Shown here piece by piece: positions 17,250-25,631 of a stretch of DNA of 64,000 nt. The first letter of the stretch is position 1, and each line of letters begins with the position of its first letter. The stretch comes from JADCRZ01 sp037718865 (GTDB taxonomy: Bacteria > Bacteroidota > Bacteroidia > Chitinophagales > Chitinophagaceae): positions 243,108 to 307,107 of the forward strand of contig JBBJMP010000008.1 in NCBI GenBank assembly GCA_037718865.1. Direction: 5' to 3'. A program made the position numbers and the translations under genes. A model generated the notes under the pieces. That model was not told where the DNA came from, searched no databases, and saw nothing but the letters and a program-made list of their open reading frames with translations.

Positions 17250-18710
17250 TCAGTGCACATGTCTTCTTTTTAACATCCCCCCCGATGCTTCCCGGATAGT
17301 ATTCGCAAATACAAAAGCTTTGGGGTCTGTCTCATAAACAACATTTTTTAATTTACGAAGTTCCATCCGGGTAATGACCGTAAAAATGATATCGCAGGCA
17401 CTGCTGACTTCATAATTACCGGGCAGGAAACCGCGCTCGCCTTTGTACACGGTTATTCCCCTGCCCAACTCATTTACCAGGCGATGTTTAATCGTTTCAC
17501 TCTCTCCGGAAATGATCGTCACCCCGGTATAAGCTTCGATACCTTCCACCACATAATCGATGGTCCGGGAAGCGGTAAAATAGGTAAGCACGGAAAATAA
17601 GGCGGTTTCCATGCCAAATTTAAAAGCGGCGATGGCGAAAATGATAATGTTGATTCCCAGGATGATTTCAGTGATGGTGAAATCGCTCCTGCGCCTGGTA
17701 TATAAGGCAAGTACTTCCACCCCATCCAGCGCGCATCCGGCCCGCATGGTTAAACCGATGCCTACACCCAGGAAAAACCCCCCGAATATCGATATAAGCA
17801 GTTTGTCGGAAGTGATAGTGGGATAAGGAACAAATAGCAGGCAGATGCCCAGTAACAATACACAGATAAATGTTTTAAAAGCAAAGGACCTGCCAACGCC
17901 AAAATAACTCATGATGATCAAAGGGAGGTTAGCCAGTACGATAGTGTATGCCAGGTTAAAATGATATAATTCATGCAGGAGCAAAGAGATGCCGGTGACA
18001 CCACCATCAAAGAATCTGTTGGGTACCAGGAATCCTTTAAGAGCAAACCCCGCTGTAATTACTCCAAGTGTTATATACAGCCAATCTTTTATGCCGGATA
18101 AGAACGTATCACCCATCCTGTTTGATTGATGGTAAGTCCGCTTTCGTATGACGCCGCGTAAGTTTTTCTCTTTTAAAGCTGCGTATAACTCATTGGCAGC
18201 TTTTGTAAAAAAGCGATGGTTCTCTACAAATGCAATTTGTCTTTTTAACCATTCCCCGCGATCCCTAATAAGTCCTTTTGCTCTTAGTTCATTGAAGAGA
18301 CCATTCACCCTGGACTCGTACCCGTTAGTACCCAGGTAATGAAGGTCCGCATCGCAAAGGATCTGCTCCAACATAGTAACGGGCGTTTGAGGAACCTTGG
18401 TGACCATAATAAGATTACAGACAGTCTGCACCTGGTCGGCACTATATTCGAACTGGGGCAGGCAAGTCCGGGCTATCCGGCACGATTCTTCTTCATGTCC
18501 CTGATAATGGGTAAGAAACCCTGTATCATGAAACAAAGCGGCGGTGCATATGACGAGCTTATCTTCTTCCGGTATTCCTGTGGCATCTGCGATAGTGCCG
18601 GCGGCTTTAACTACCTGCGCGGTATGCTCAGCATCATGGTAGGTAAGATGCTTTGGTAATTCCTGCTCCAGCTTCTGAATAATAAAGGAATAGACTTTAT
18701 CGAATTGCAT
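17250..18710 (-). CDS. HD-domain phosphohydrolase fused to YitT-family membrane protein
   Basis: Residues 1-190 are a HD domain: HLTYHDAEHTAQVV supplies the first histidine, ALFHDTGF the HD pair, and later helices a CDADLHYLG. From about residue 205 five or six transmembrane helices of the YitT/DUF161 type follow (FDGGVTGISLLLHEL, FLGVGIGLTMRAGCALDGVEVLAL), then a soluble DUF2179 domain (AYTGVTIISGESETIKHRLVNELGRG, CDIIFTVITRMEL). YitT-DUF2179 proteins are normally free-standing, so the fusion is unusual and suggests nucleotide signalling at the membrane. It lies 92 bp downstream of the receiver-cyclase gene on the same strand. A run of seven G near the last codons could allow slippage. Confidence 0.85.
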   Translation of the reverse strand: MQFDKVYSFIIQKLEQELPKHLTYHDAEHTAQVVKAAGTIADATGIPEEDKLVICTAALFHDTGFLTHYQGHEEESCRIARTCLPQFEYSADQVQTVCNLIMVTKVPQTPVTMLEQILCDADLHYLGTNGYESRVNGLFNELRAKGLIRDRGEWLKRQIAFVENHRFFTKAANELYAALKEKNLRGVIRKRTYHQSNRMGDTFLSGIKDWLYITLGVITAGFALKGFLVPNRFFDGGVTGISLLLHELYHFNLAYTIVLANLPLIIMSYFGVGRSFAFKTFICVLLLGICLLFVPYPTITSDKLLISIFGGFFLGVGIGLTMRAGCALDGVEVLALYTRRRSDFTITEIILGINIIIFAIAAFKFGMETALFSVLTYFTASRTIDYVVEGIEAYTGVTIISGESETIKHRLVNELGRGITVYKGERGFLPGNYEVSSACDIIFTVITRMELRKLKNVVYETDPKAFVFANTIREASGGMLKRRHVH

Positions 18711-18764
18711 TGGTATAAGATTAGTTAGATGTAAGGCAAGGAATATTGGAGAAACCCACCCCTG

Positions 18765-18778
18765 CCCTCCCGGGAGGG
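18765..18778. repeat. Perfect 14-bp palindrome CCCTCCCGGGAGGG
   Basis: It lies between the cyclase stop and the HD-YitT start. It may be a short terminator-like hairpin (5-bp stem, CCGG loop) or a remnant of a dispersed GC-rich repeat. No T-tract follows. Confidence 0.4.
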
Positions 18779-18802
18779 GATGACCATGCCCCTGAGTGGA
18801 TA

Positions 18803-19837
18803 TTAATCAAGCACTTCGTAAAGCATTTCCGTCTTTCTTTTATTCTTAAGACTCACCTCACCTATCTTATTGCAGTTGAAGGACTCTTTGATCTGGACAT
18901 AAGCGTCATCATTGATAATGATCTGGCCCGACTTGGCAACGGATTGTAATCTTTGCGCCAGGTTCACCACGTCCCCTATAACGGTATAGTCTAACCGGCG
19001 AAGGTTGGCAGACCCGATGTTTCCCGAAACCACTTCACCGCTATTAATTCCAATGGACACCTTTGGTAAAAAGTCAGCAGAGTATTTTGGTAATTTATCT
19101 ATCTGCTGACGAACCGCGATGCTGGCGTCTATCGCCCGGTCAAGATGAAAGTTGCCCCGGAAGACAGCCATGATGGCGTCGCCAATGAATTTATCCACGT
19201 ACCCCCCCTGGGCAATGATCTCTTTCACCATCACATCAAAATAATTGTTTAACAGTCGGACAACCTGATCTGCCGGTTCATTTTCCGTAATAGACGTAAA
19301 GCCGCAAATATCCATAAAGGCAACCGTAACTTCCACAGTTTCATTTACCATAAGGGCAGATTCAAATTCCTTACGGCTCATAAAATTCAGTACCGTTTCA
19401 TCAACGTACATTCTGAGGATGTTGTTCTCCTTGATGGCCTGCAGTGTTTCACGTAGCTGCTTCACATGTTTAATCGTCTTCTCAATGGTAAGTTCAAGGT
19501 CTTCGAAATTTACCGGTTTGCAAACAAAATCAAAGGCGCCCCGGTTCATAGCCGTCCGTATGTTTTCCATGTCGCCATAAGCGGATACCATAACCGCTTT
19601 TATCAATGGACTTACTTCATGTAATTTCGTGAGCAATGTCAGGCCGTCCAGCTCAGGCATATTAATATCACACAATACAATATCCACATCCGGGTGATCT
19701 TGCAATTTTTTAAGCGCTTCATTACCGTTTAAGGCAAAAATAAATTCATATTTATTTTCTCTGATCTGCCGCCGGAATTTTTGCTTGATCAGCATCTCCA
19801 GGTCAACTTCATCGTCTGCCACTATAATTTTTGACAT
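18803..19837 (-). CDS. Receiver-class III adenylate cyclase
   Basis: Residues 1-125 form a CheY-like receiver: acidic pair in VADDEVD, phospho-acceptor Asp57 in VLCDINMPELDG, and the conserved Lys in VCKPVNF. A helical linker leads to a class III cyclase domain from about residue 165. It has metal-binding Asp in MDICGFTSI and in IGDAIMAVF, substrate-selecting Lys in VDKFIGD and Asp in LDYTVIGDVVNLAQRL, and the transition-state Asn/Arg in the latter. The Lys/Asp pair favours ATP, so the product should be cAMP. Its ATG overlaps the receiver stop by one base (TAATG). It is the likely output of the kinase island, with phosphorylation controlling cAMP synthesis. Confidence 0.9.
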   Translation of the reverse strand: MSKIIVADDEVDLEMLIKQKFRRQIRENKYEFIFALNGNEALKKLQDHPDVDIVLCDINMPELDGLTLLTKLHEVSPLIKAVMVSAYGDMENIRTAMNRGAFDFVCKPVNFEDLELTIEKTIKHVKQLRETLQAIKENNILRMYVDETVLNFMSRKEFESALMVNETVEVTVAFMDICGFTSITENEPADQVVRLLNNYFDVMVKEIIAQGGYVDKFIGDAIMAVFRGNFHLDRAIDASIAVRQQIDKLPKYSADFLPKVSIGINSGEVVSGNIGSANLRRLDYTVIGDVVNLAQRLQSVAKSGQIIINDDAYVQIKESFNCNKIGEVSLKNKRKTEMLYEVLD

Positions 19838-20211
19838 TAGCTTTCTATTTTTAGCTTGTCTTTCAGGAGGCCGAAATCTATGGGTTTGGTTAGAAAGTCG
19901 TCAGCGCCCAGTTGCATGGCCTGGTTGTAGTTTTCACTATCTCCATAAGCGGTTATCATCATCACTACAGGCGGGGGAGATTCAAATTTTTGTTTGATCT
20001 TTCTTAATAACTCAAGTCCGCTCATACCCGGCATGTTAATGTCAGAAAGGATCAGCACTGCTTCATGAACATGCTGGTTGAGGTAAGCAAGGGCTTCTTC
20101 CCCTGAATTGGCGAAGGCAAAATCTATTGAATGCACCCTGATCTCTTTTCGAAAACGCTGTTCGAACAAAGTTTGCATATCTATTTCATCATCCACAACA
20201 AGCACTTTCAT
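19837..20211 (-). CDS. Stand-alone CheY-like response regulator
   Basis: This is a 124-residue receiver without an output domain. It shows the acidic pocket VVDDEID, phospho-acceptor Asp57 in LILSDINMPGMSG, Thr in MITAYGD and Lys in LTKPIDF. It is very similar to the receiver of the next gene and shares one base with it (TAATG). It probably serves as a phosphate shuttle or sink, or acts through protein contact. It sits directly after the kinase fragment, so its original cognate kinase gene has been damaged. Confidence 0.9.
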   Translation of the reverse strand: MKVLVVDDEIDMQTLFEQRFRKEIRVHSIDFAFANSGEEALAYLNQHVHEAVLILSDINMPGMSGLELLRKIKQKFESPPPVVMMITAYGDSENYNQAMQLGADDFLTKPIDFGLLKDKLKIES

Positions 20212-20247
20212 ATCAGAAGGTTAAGTATCCATGTATTAAATATATTA

Positions 20248-20880
20248 TTAAACAGGTAATTGTACAATAAATTCGGCAGATTCACCTTCTTTTGTTTCCA
20301 CTTTCAGTTCCCGCTCATGCGCTTTGATAATCTCATAACTCATAGATAAACCCAATCCGGTTCCCTGGCCCGTCGGTTTTGTCGTGAAGAAAGGCTGATA
20401 GATCTTATCAATGACCTGACGGGAAATACCGATACCATTGTCTCTTACCGTTATTTCTACTTTATCAGCTGATCTGTTTGTGCTTACTGACACCACCGGT
20501 TCAAAGTCACGGTTTAATTGCTGCTTTTTTTCGTTTACTGAATAGAATACATTGTTGTACAAGTTTAATAATACTCTTCCAAAGTCTTGCGGAATTACTT
20601 CTGTTTTTGTAAGGCTTTCATCAAAATCGGTTTTAAAGTCTGCATTGAACGATTTGTCCTTCGCTCTTAATCCGTGGTAGCTCAGGCGAAGGTATTCATC
20701 TGCTAACGCATTTATATCGGTTAGTTTGTTTTTACCAGTGCTTGTACGGGAATGTTGGAGCATCCCCTTTACAATGGCATCGGCCCGTTTAATAATAAAC
20801 TTTGCAAATTCCCCTTCTTTTGTTGCCACCTTCAATTCTCCGTCATACGCTTTAATGATATAACTTGTGTAACTGAGCCC
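20248..20880 (-). pseudogene. Chimeric histidine kinase fragment (HATPase only)
   Basis: From KRADAIVKGMLQHSRTSTG onward this matches the second half of the neighbouring kinases: N-box in GRVLLNLYNNVFYSV, G1 VRDNGIGIS, G2 TGLGLSMSYEII, ending VQLPV. Before that it reads SYIIKAYDGELKVATKEG and EFAKFII, which is the extreme C-terminus of another kinase joined in frame. The protein would start with a kinase tail and lacks the H-box histidine. No ATG start is visible (TTG at 20835 at best). It is the scar of recombination between tandem kinase genes. It may still make an ATPase-domain protein but cannot autophosphorylate. Confidence 0.8.
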
Positions 20881-20970
20881 TGATAGTTGATTTAACCTTA
20901 ATTTCAGGAAATTTCAACGAAGCGCAGAAGAGACTTTTTATGCTAGCAACTTATGGCGCTTCGTTGAAAT
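20864..20970 (-). repeat. GIY-YIG element, terminal palindrome H2 and END segment (copy 2)
   Basis: The arms ATTTCAACGAAGCGC (20911-20925) and GCGCTTCGTTGAAAT (20956-20970) are perfect 15-bp inverted repeats around a 30-base loop. The adjoining END segment (20864-20910) recurs as a direct repeat at 21575-21622 and in related form at 32166-32210. END abuts the kinase tail relic. Confidence 0.8.
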
Positions 20971-21010
20971 GACAGCGAGAGGAAGCTAAAAAGTATCCTC
21001 CTTACCTGAC

Positions 21011-21071
21011 ATTTCAAATGAAGCGCCGCAGCATCATCACATACTAAAATTGTTTGCTCTTCATTTGAAAT
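21011..21071 (-). repeat. GIY-YIG element palindrome H1
   Basis: ATTTCAAATGAAGCGC (21011-21026) pairs with GCTCTTCATTTGAAAT (21056-21071) at 15 of 16 positions. The same palindrome lies at 32311-32371. It lies downstream of the nuclease gene stop. Confidence 0.75.
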
Positions 21072-21086
21072 CCCCGAAACTCGGGG
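21072..21086 (-). terminator. Hairpin downstream of the GIY-YIG gene
   Basis: CCCCGA-AAC-TCGGGG forms a 6-bp GC-rich stem 57 bp past the nuclease stop, immediately before palindrome H1. The related copy at 32298-32310 has lost one base pair. Confidence 0.45.
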
Positions 21087-21142
21087 TGTTGTAAATTCTG
21101 AAGCAACTGGCGATAAAAGCAAAGTATATTAAGCATCATACA

Positions 21143-21490
21143 TTATAGATCTTTTCTGTGAAAAAGGTTATCAGGAGGCCATTTGTCAAATAATTCACGA
21201 TTGAGTGATTCCCATTTAGGATTAAACTCGACTATCAGCCGGTCTTTTTTTTGTCTTGGCCATTTCTTGATTTCTTTTTCCCTGGCTATAGCATCATTTA
21301 CATATTTAAAACTCTCATGGTATAAGAGTAGATAGCAATTGTACTTCCCTGCAAACGTTTTGGGATTACCCCGATTAAGATAATGTTCAATCACCCGTTG
21401 AAGTAAATCATTGGTTACACCTGTATACAAAACGGTTCTCATTTTATTGGTCATAATATACACATGATATTCATGAGTTGACACCTTCAT
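21143..21490 (-). CDS. Small GIY-YIG nuclease, cargo of a palindromic element
   Basis: This 115-residue protein shows the GIY-YIG core: HVYIMTN and LYTGVTNDLLQRVIEH (with the catalytic Arg), then the helix AIAREKEIKKW carrying the metal-binding Glu, as in the UPF0213/YhbQ-like group. The catalytic residues are intact. It sits alone between two damaged kinase segments and is flanked by long palindromes. A decayed relative of this locus at 32223 keeps the last six codons exactly (HRKDL and stop). The nuclease therefore probably belongs to the repeat element and may cut at the palindromes. A host repair role is the alternative. Confidence 0.85.
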   Translation of the reverse strand: MKVSTHEYHVYIMTNKMRTVLYTGVTNDLLQRVIEHYLNRGNPKTFAGKYNCYLLLYHESFKYVNDAIAREKEIKKWPRQKKDRLIVEFNPKWESLNRELFDKWPPDNLFHRKDL

Positions 21491-21574
21491 ACAACTAATT
21501 TATTTATCAGGAATCATCCGCTAAAAGGTAAAACACCCTTTTTGAAATGTTATACCGCTGGAACGTTTACATAC

Positions 21575-21635
21575 CTTGTGTACCGGAGCCCTGATTGCTG
21601 ATAACCTTATTTTCAGGAGATTTCAATGAAGCGCC
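21575..21635 (-). repeat. GIY-YIG element END segment (copy 1)
   Basis: This is a ~61-bp direct repeat of 20864-20925, sharing CTTGTGTA, GAGCCCTGAT, AACCTTA and TTTCAGGA blocks and the arm TTTCAATGAAGCGC. Read on the minus strand, the arm supplies the codons VALH and stop that end the truncated kinase. Confidence 0.75.
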
Positions 21636-23281
21636 ACCAAGACCTGCCTGGAAATGCCGGTGCCATTATCTCTTACACGTATTTCCACTTTATCATCTGA
21701 TCTTTTGGTGCTAACTGAAACTATAGGTTCAAAAGCACCGTCTAACTGTTTCTTTTTTTCATTTACAGCATAGAATGCATTGTTAAATACATTCAATAGT
21801 ACCCTTCCAAGGTCTTGCGGTATGACTTCTATTTTTGTAACGCTAGCATCATAATCTGTTTTGAAGTCCGCATTAAAAGATTTGTCTTTTGCTCTTAAGC
21901 CGTGATAGCTTAGTCGAAGGTATTCATCCGCCAACGCATTTATATCGGTTAGTTCTTTTCTACCAGTGCTTGTACGGGAATGTTGGAGCATCCCCTTAAC
22001 GATGGCATCGGCCCGTTTGCCATGATGGGTTATCTTTTCCAGGTTTTGTTCTATGTCAGCCGCTATAGCCATCGCTTCGGCCTTATTACCGGTTTGTAAT
22101 TCTTCTTTTAATTCGCCCATCAATTCGCCACTTACTTCTGAAAAGTTGTTGACAAAGTTCAAGGGGTTCTGAATTTCGTGGGCGATACCTGCGGTGAGTT
22201 CACCCAGGGAGGCCATTTTTTCCCGTTGTACCAGTTGAGCCTGGGTGGACCGGAGTTCTTCCAGGGCATTTTCGGCTTTGCTTCGTTGGTGGTCTATTTC
22301 CTGCTTCTGGCGGTTCAGGACTTCATTTGCTCTTTGCTTAATCCGGTTATTGCGGTAGAAAATAATTGCCAGTAGTAGAAATAACCCCATTGCGGAAAGC
22401 AAGGCGTATAACCTGACCTTATTCGTGTATTCACGCCTTGCGTCTTCTATGCTTTCACGACGTTCTTTTTCCATAAACTCCAGCCTCTGCGTCTGTTTGG
22501 CTTTTTCCGAATTGAAGACGCTGTCTCTGACTGCCATAGCCATTTTGAAATATTGCAGCGCTTGGCGTTCATCAATGGCTTCATACACTTCAGACAACAG
22601 TTTACTGGCAGCCACAATACCTTTTGAGTAGTTAATTTCCTGCGCCGCTTCCAATGCTTTGCGGGCATAAAAAATGCAGGAATCGGTCTGTGCTGATTTT
22701 TTAAACAGCCCGGCTATCCCCAGATAGGTTTCATTCAGGATAGATCTGTCTTTATCCGCTAGAGAGTAAGGAATACTGTTCCTGAAAAAGGTCATAGCCT
22801 GCGCATCATTACCCAATTTAGCCTGCACTTGTCCAAGGTCCTTCAACAGGTCATCTAATGCTACATCGTTCTTTCCTGTCAGTTCATACGATCGCTTTAA
22901 ATAAGCCCATGCGGAATCTGACTGTTCCAGCTCCAAATAAGTTTCGCCAATCACTTTTAAAGTGGTCGATAAACGGCCTTCATCCTGTAATCTTACCTGA
23001 ATATGTTTTGCCTGCTGCAGGTAATCCAAGGCCTTCTGGTAATCCCCCTGGCTTGCATATAATTTTCCCATGACGCGCTTGTTTCTAGCAACTAAGCTGG
23101 CATTGGCGATGCTTTCACCGATCTGTAAGGATCTCTGAAGGACTTCCAGGGCCTGGGGGTAATGCCCTGACTGTTCAAGAATAGTGCCTTTCGTCAATAA
23201 ACATTCAGCCTCTCCCCTTTGGAATTGGAGTCGTTGAGCTAATTCCAGTCCTTCCTGGGCAAACTTTAGGGCAATATCTGG
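21623..23281 (-). pseudogene. TPR histidine kinase, 3' portion of an IS66-split gene, also 3'-truncated
   Basis: The fragment starts at PDIALKFAQEGL, runs through several TPR repeats, one transmembrane helix (LYALLSAMGLFLLLAIIFY), a coiled coil, the H-box GIAHEIQNP and a HATPase domain up to NGTGISRQVL, then ends in VALH. The remaining ~45 residues with the G2 box are missing because the palindromic element begins there. Its 5' end is cut by IS66 at 23282. Joined to the fragment at 26563, the frame is restored and the H-box histidine becomes residue 424, exactly as in the intact paralog at 26687. The frame runs on to 23326 inside the IS, which could let a short N-terminus be made. Confidence 0.9.
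23274..23281. repeat. IS66 target-site duplication, left
   Basis: ATATCTGG, identical to 26388-26395. Eight bases is the duplication length known for IS66. Confidence 0.95.
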
Positions 23282-23304
23282 GTAAGCACTAGAGCAAATA
23301 CCTG
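23282..23304. repeat. IS66 left inverted repeat
   Basis: GTAAGCACTAGAGCAAATAC and three further bases match the inward reading of the right end at about 18 of 23 positions. Confidence 0.85.
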
Positions 23305-23387
23305 CCATCGGTGTTATAATACGCATTAAATTTACCAGGACTTTTTTACCCTTATTTTTTATCTCATTAGATATAACAATTAATATT

Positions 23388-25091
23388 TTAGGCTGGCGGC
23401 TTTGAAGGAGATACTGAATTTACAGGATCAGGTTTCCATTTATTAGGTAGTAGTTCATCGAGCCTGTTTTTCGGGAAGATTTCTATTCTTTTCATCACAT
23501 CCAACAACCATTGATAGGGATCTATCTGATTCATACGACAGCATTCCATTAGGGAATACATTAGAGCCGCTCCTTGAGCATGATCAAGAGATCCCAGGAA
23601 GAGCACATTTTTTCTGTTTATTGCTATTGGGCGTATGGCTCGTTCCAAACGGTTGTTATCAATTGGAGCATGGCCATGCTTAATATATTGAGTTAGTCCT
23701 TCCCAGATGTTAAGGCAGTATTGGATGGCCTGCCGGACTGATTCCTTCGGAGCATAGTCCTCTATTTTTTCCTCCAGGAAAGCTTTTAGTTTTTCAAGGA
23801 TACGACCGGAACGTTTTCGAAGTTTCTTTATTCTTTTGGGAGCCAGTCCCTGGGCTTGTTTTTCAATAGCATATAGCTGACCTATCATACTTATGATCCT
23901 GACCAGGACCGCATCGGGATACTTAGGGTTTTTAGCTTCCAGAAATTTTCGTCTCGCATGTGCCCAACAATTTAAATTTGTGATACTCATTTCTGACTCC
24001 CGGGCCAACTTACTGTAAACGCAGTATCCATCTGTCATCAGCAGCCCTTCATAGCTATTCAATAAGCGTTTAGCCTGTACTGTTGCTCTGGTGCCGGAAA
24101 AATCAAACAGGATAAGACCTTGCTCTCTATTGAGTATACCCCACATCATCCCCTTCATAACTGCTTTGCCTTTGGCAATACCTGTAGCTATTTCCTGTTC
24201 AAACGCTCCCGGTTCTTCGGAGTGATCGGTGTGTTGTGATGTATCACACAGCTGCTCCTGATTTTTGTGTTGCTGCTTAAAAGCATGTAGTTTCACAGGA
24301 GTGTCCAATACTTTAAAACCCGTTTCATCCATACACACGAGCTTTGTATCTTTTATTACTTCAGCGGCCAGCACTGGTTGTAAAGGAGCTAATAATTCAA
24401 ATCCACGAGTGGCCCAACCTATCAGGGTGACATAGTTCACACTGGCTTCCAAGAGTAATTGCTGGAACCGGTAATAGGGCAGATGCAATGCAAAACGCAG
24501 GTTAAGCTGCATGGCAACAGTCTGTACCGTAGCCTTATACCGGTAAAAAGGATCTTCCAGGGGGAAAGGAGCAACCAGAAACTTATTACCACGGGCAAAT
24601 TTATGGCGTATGGTTCGTTCTATGTGTATTTCATATTTAAGCACCAGTCGCTCTGTGATGAGTGGGGGCATTTCCTTTCCTCCTTCATGATCCAAGGGAT
24701 AAAGATGTACATCCACACGTGGTAAATGATCCGGCAATGAGTAGCGTCCGGGGTGACCGTTAGGGTATCTCTCCTTTTTTAGGGTTGCAGTAGCCTCTCT
24801 TCTTTGTACCACCACCTGATCTTTGTTAATCTCCTCATAATCAATATAGTTTTTTAGCGGACTGGAGGCGGGTGCTTGTTTTTCGCTGGTAGAACCAAAA
24901 ATCCTTTTGTTGCGAAGGTTCAGTATGCGCTGCAATTCCTTCATATCCTGGGCTGACTCAGCCAAGTCTTTTTTGTAACCTGCTATCTCTTCTTTTAGGA
25001 TCAACATCTCACGGTCACGATCATGTAACAGGTCAATAAGTGCTAATCGTTCAAAGGATTCATAATTATTTTTTGCATCAGCAGGAAACAT
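23388..25091 (-). CDS. tnpC: IS66 transposase TnpC
   Basis: This 567-residue transposase has an N-terminal coiled coil (residues 15-65, LLHDRDREMLILKEEIAGYK) and a short basic region (LRNKRIFGSTSEKQ). The DDE catalytic core follows: Asp in VCMDETGFKVL, Asp in LLMTDGYCVYSKL, Glu in NNRLERAIRPIAI, with the NRKNVLFLGS box after it. The length is usual for TnpC. It is the last gene of the element in the tnpA-tnpB-tnpC order, separated from tnpB by the oppositely oriented HTH ORF. No frameshift is visible. Confidence 0.95.
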   Translation of the reverse strand: MFPADAKNNYESFERLALIDLLHDRDREMLILKEEIAGYKKDLAESAQDMKELQRILNLRNKRIFGSTSEKQAPASSPLKNYIDYEEINKDQVVVQRREATATLKKERYPNGHPGRYSLPDHLPRVDVHLYPLDHEGGKEMPPLITERLVLKYEIHIERTIRHKFARGNKFLVAPFPLEDPFYRYKATVQTVAMQLNLRFALHLPYYRFQQLLLEASVNYVTLIGWATRGFELLAPLQPVLAAEVIKDTKLVCMDETGFKVLDTPVKLHAFKQQHKNQEQLCDTSQHTDHSEEPGAFEQEIATGIAKGKAVMKGMMWGILNREQGLILFDFSGTRATVQAKRLLNSYEGLLMTDGYCVYSKLARESEMSITNLNCWAHARRKFLEAKNPKYPDAVLVRIISMIGQLYAIEKQAQGLAPKRIKKLRKRSGRILEKLKAFLEEKIEDYAPKESVRQAIQYCLNIWEGLTQYIKHGHAPIDNNRLERAIRPIAINRKNVLFLGSLDHAQGAALMYSLMECCRMNQIDPYQWLLDVMKRIEIFPKNRLDELLPNKWKPDPVNSVSPSKPPA

Positions 25092-25161
25092 TGTCGAATA
25101 TACGTATTATATAATGCATAATAAATATATTTAAATAATTGGTTAAATTTGTTACAGAATT

Positions 25162-25614
25162 ATGAAAAGATTAGAAATAAAAAATTCAGGGATCGTTCGT
25201 CAGAAAATTCTCAAGCACCTCAACAGTGATGAGCAGGCAAAATATTTTATGCGATTGCATGCCATCCTCACCCTCATTGAGCAGGAAAAGCCTAACTGTT
25301 CTGAGATAGCCAATTTGTATGGGATAGCCCCACCAACTGTTGCAAGGTGGGTGAATAGAATAAATGCATCCACTGATGGAGATATCAGTGTGCTGATGGA
25401 CATCCCCAATCCGGGACGCAATGCCAGGATGGAAGAAAAGCAATTGGCTGTTATCAGCAAGACACTTGCCAGGTCACCAGCAAAAGCAGGGATGAAAGAA
25501 GATAAATGGACGGGCAGGCTCCTTTCTGATTATTTAAAACAGAAATATAATATAGCCCTTAAGGTAAGAATGTGCCAGCGCTGGATGAGGAGATTTGAGG
25601 GAGATACGATGTAA
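25162..25614 (+). CDS. Helix-turn-helix passenger protein inside IS66
   Basis: This 150-residue protein is encoded against the transposase genes, between tnpB and tnpC. It has a helix-turn-helix (NCSEIANLYGIAPPTVARWVNR, residues about 38-58) and a second winged-helix-like module (WTGRLLSDYLKQKYNIAL, then CQRWMRRF), the pair seen at the N-terminus of IS630-type transposases. No DDE catalytic domain follows. It could be a regulator of transposition, a target-selection factor or a captured transposase fragment. Its position within the inverted repeats makes it part of the element. Confidence 0.75.
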   Translation: MKRLEIKNSGIVRQKILKHLNSDEQAKYFMRLHAILTLIEQEKPNCSEIANLYGIAPPTVARWVNRINASTDGDISVLMDIPNPGRNARMEEKQLAVISKTLARSPAKAGMKEDKWTGRLLSDYLKQKYNIALKVRMCQRWMRRFEGDTM

Positions 25615-25631
25615 TAAAAGTAATCATTTGA

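Larger units (their letters stand above)
20864..21635 (-). mobile_element. Putative GIY-YIG/palindrome element, intact copy (locus A)
   Basis: On the minus strand the order is END copy 1, GIY-YIG gene, small hairpin, palindrome H1, palindrome H2, END copy 2. The two END copies are ~61-bp direct repeats 711 bp apart. The element cuts off the 3' end of one kinase gene (stop codon supplied by END copy 1) and abuts a kinase tail on the other side. Loci B (32086-32634) and C (36046-36453) are deleted versions. Mobility is inferred; no transposase is present. Confidence 0.6.
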
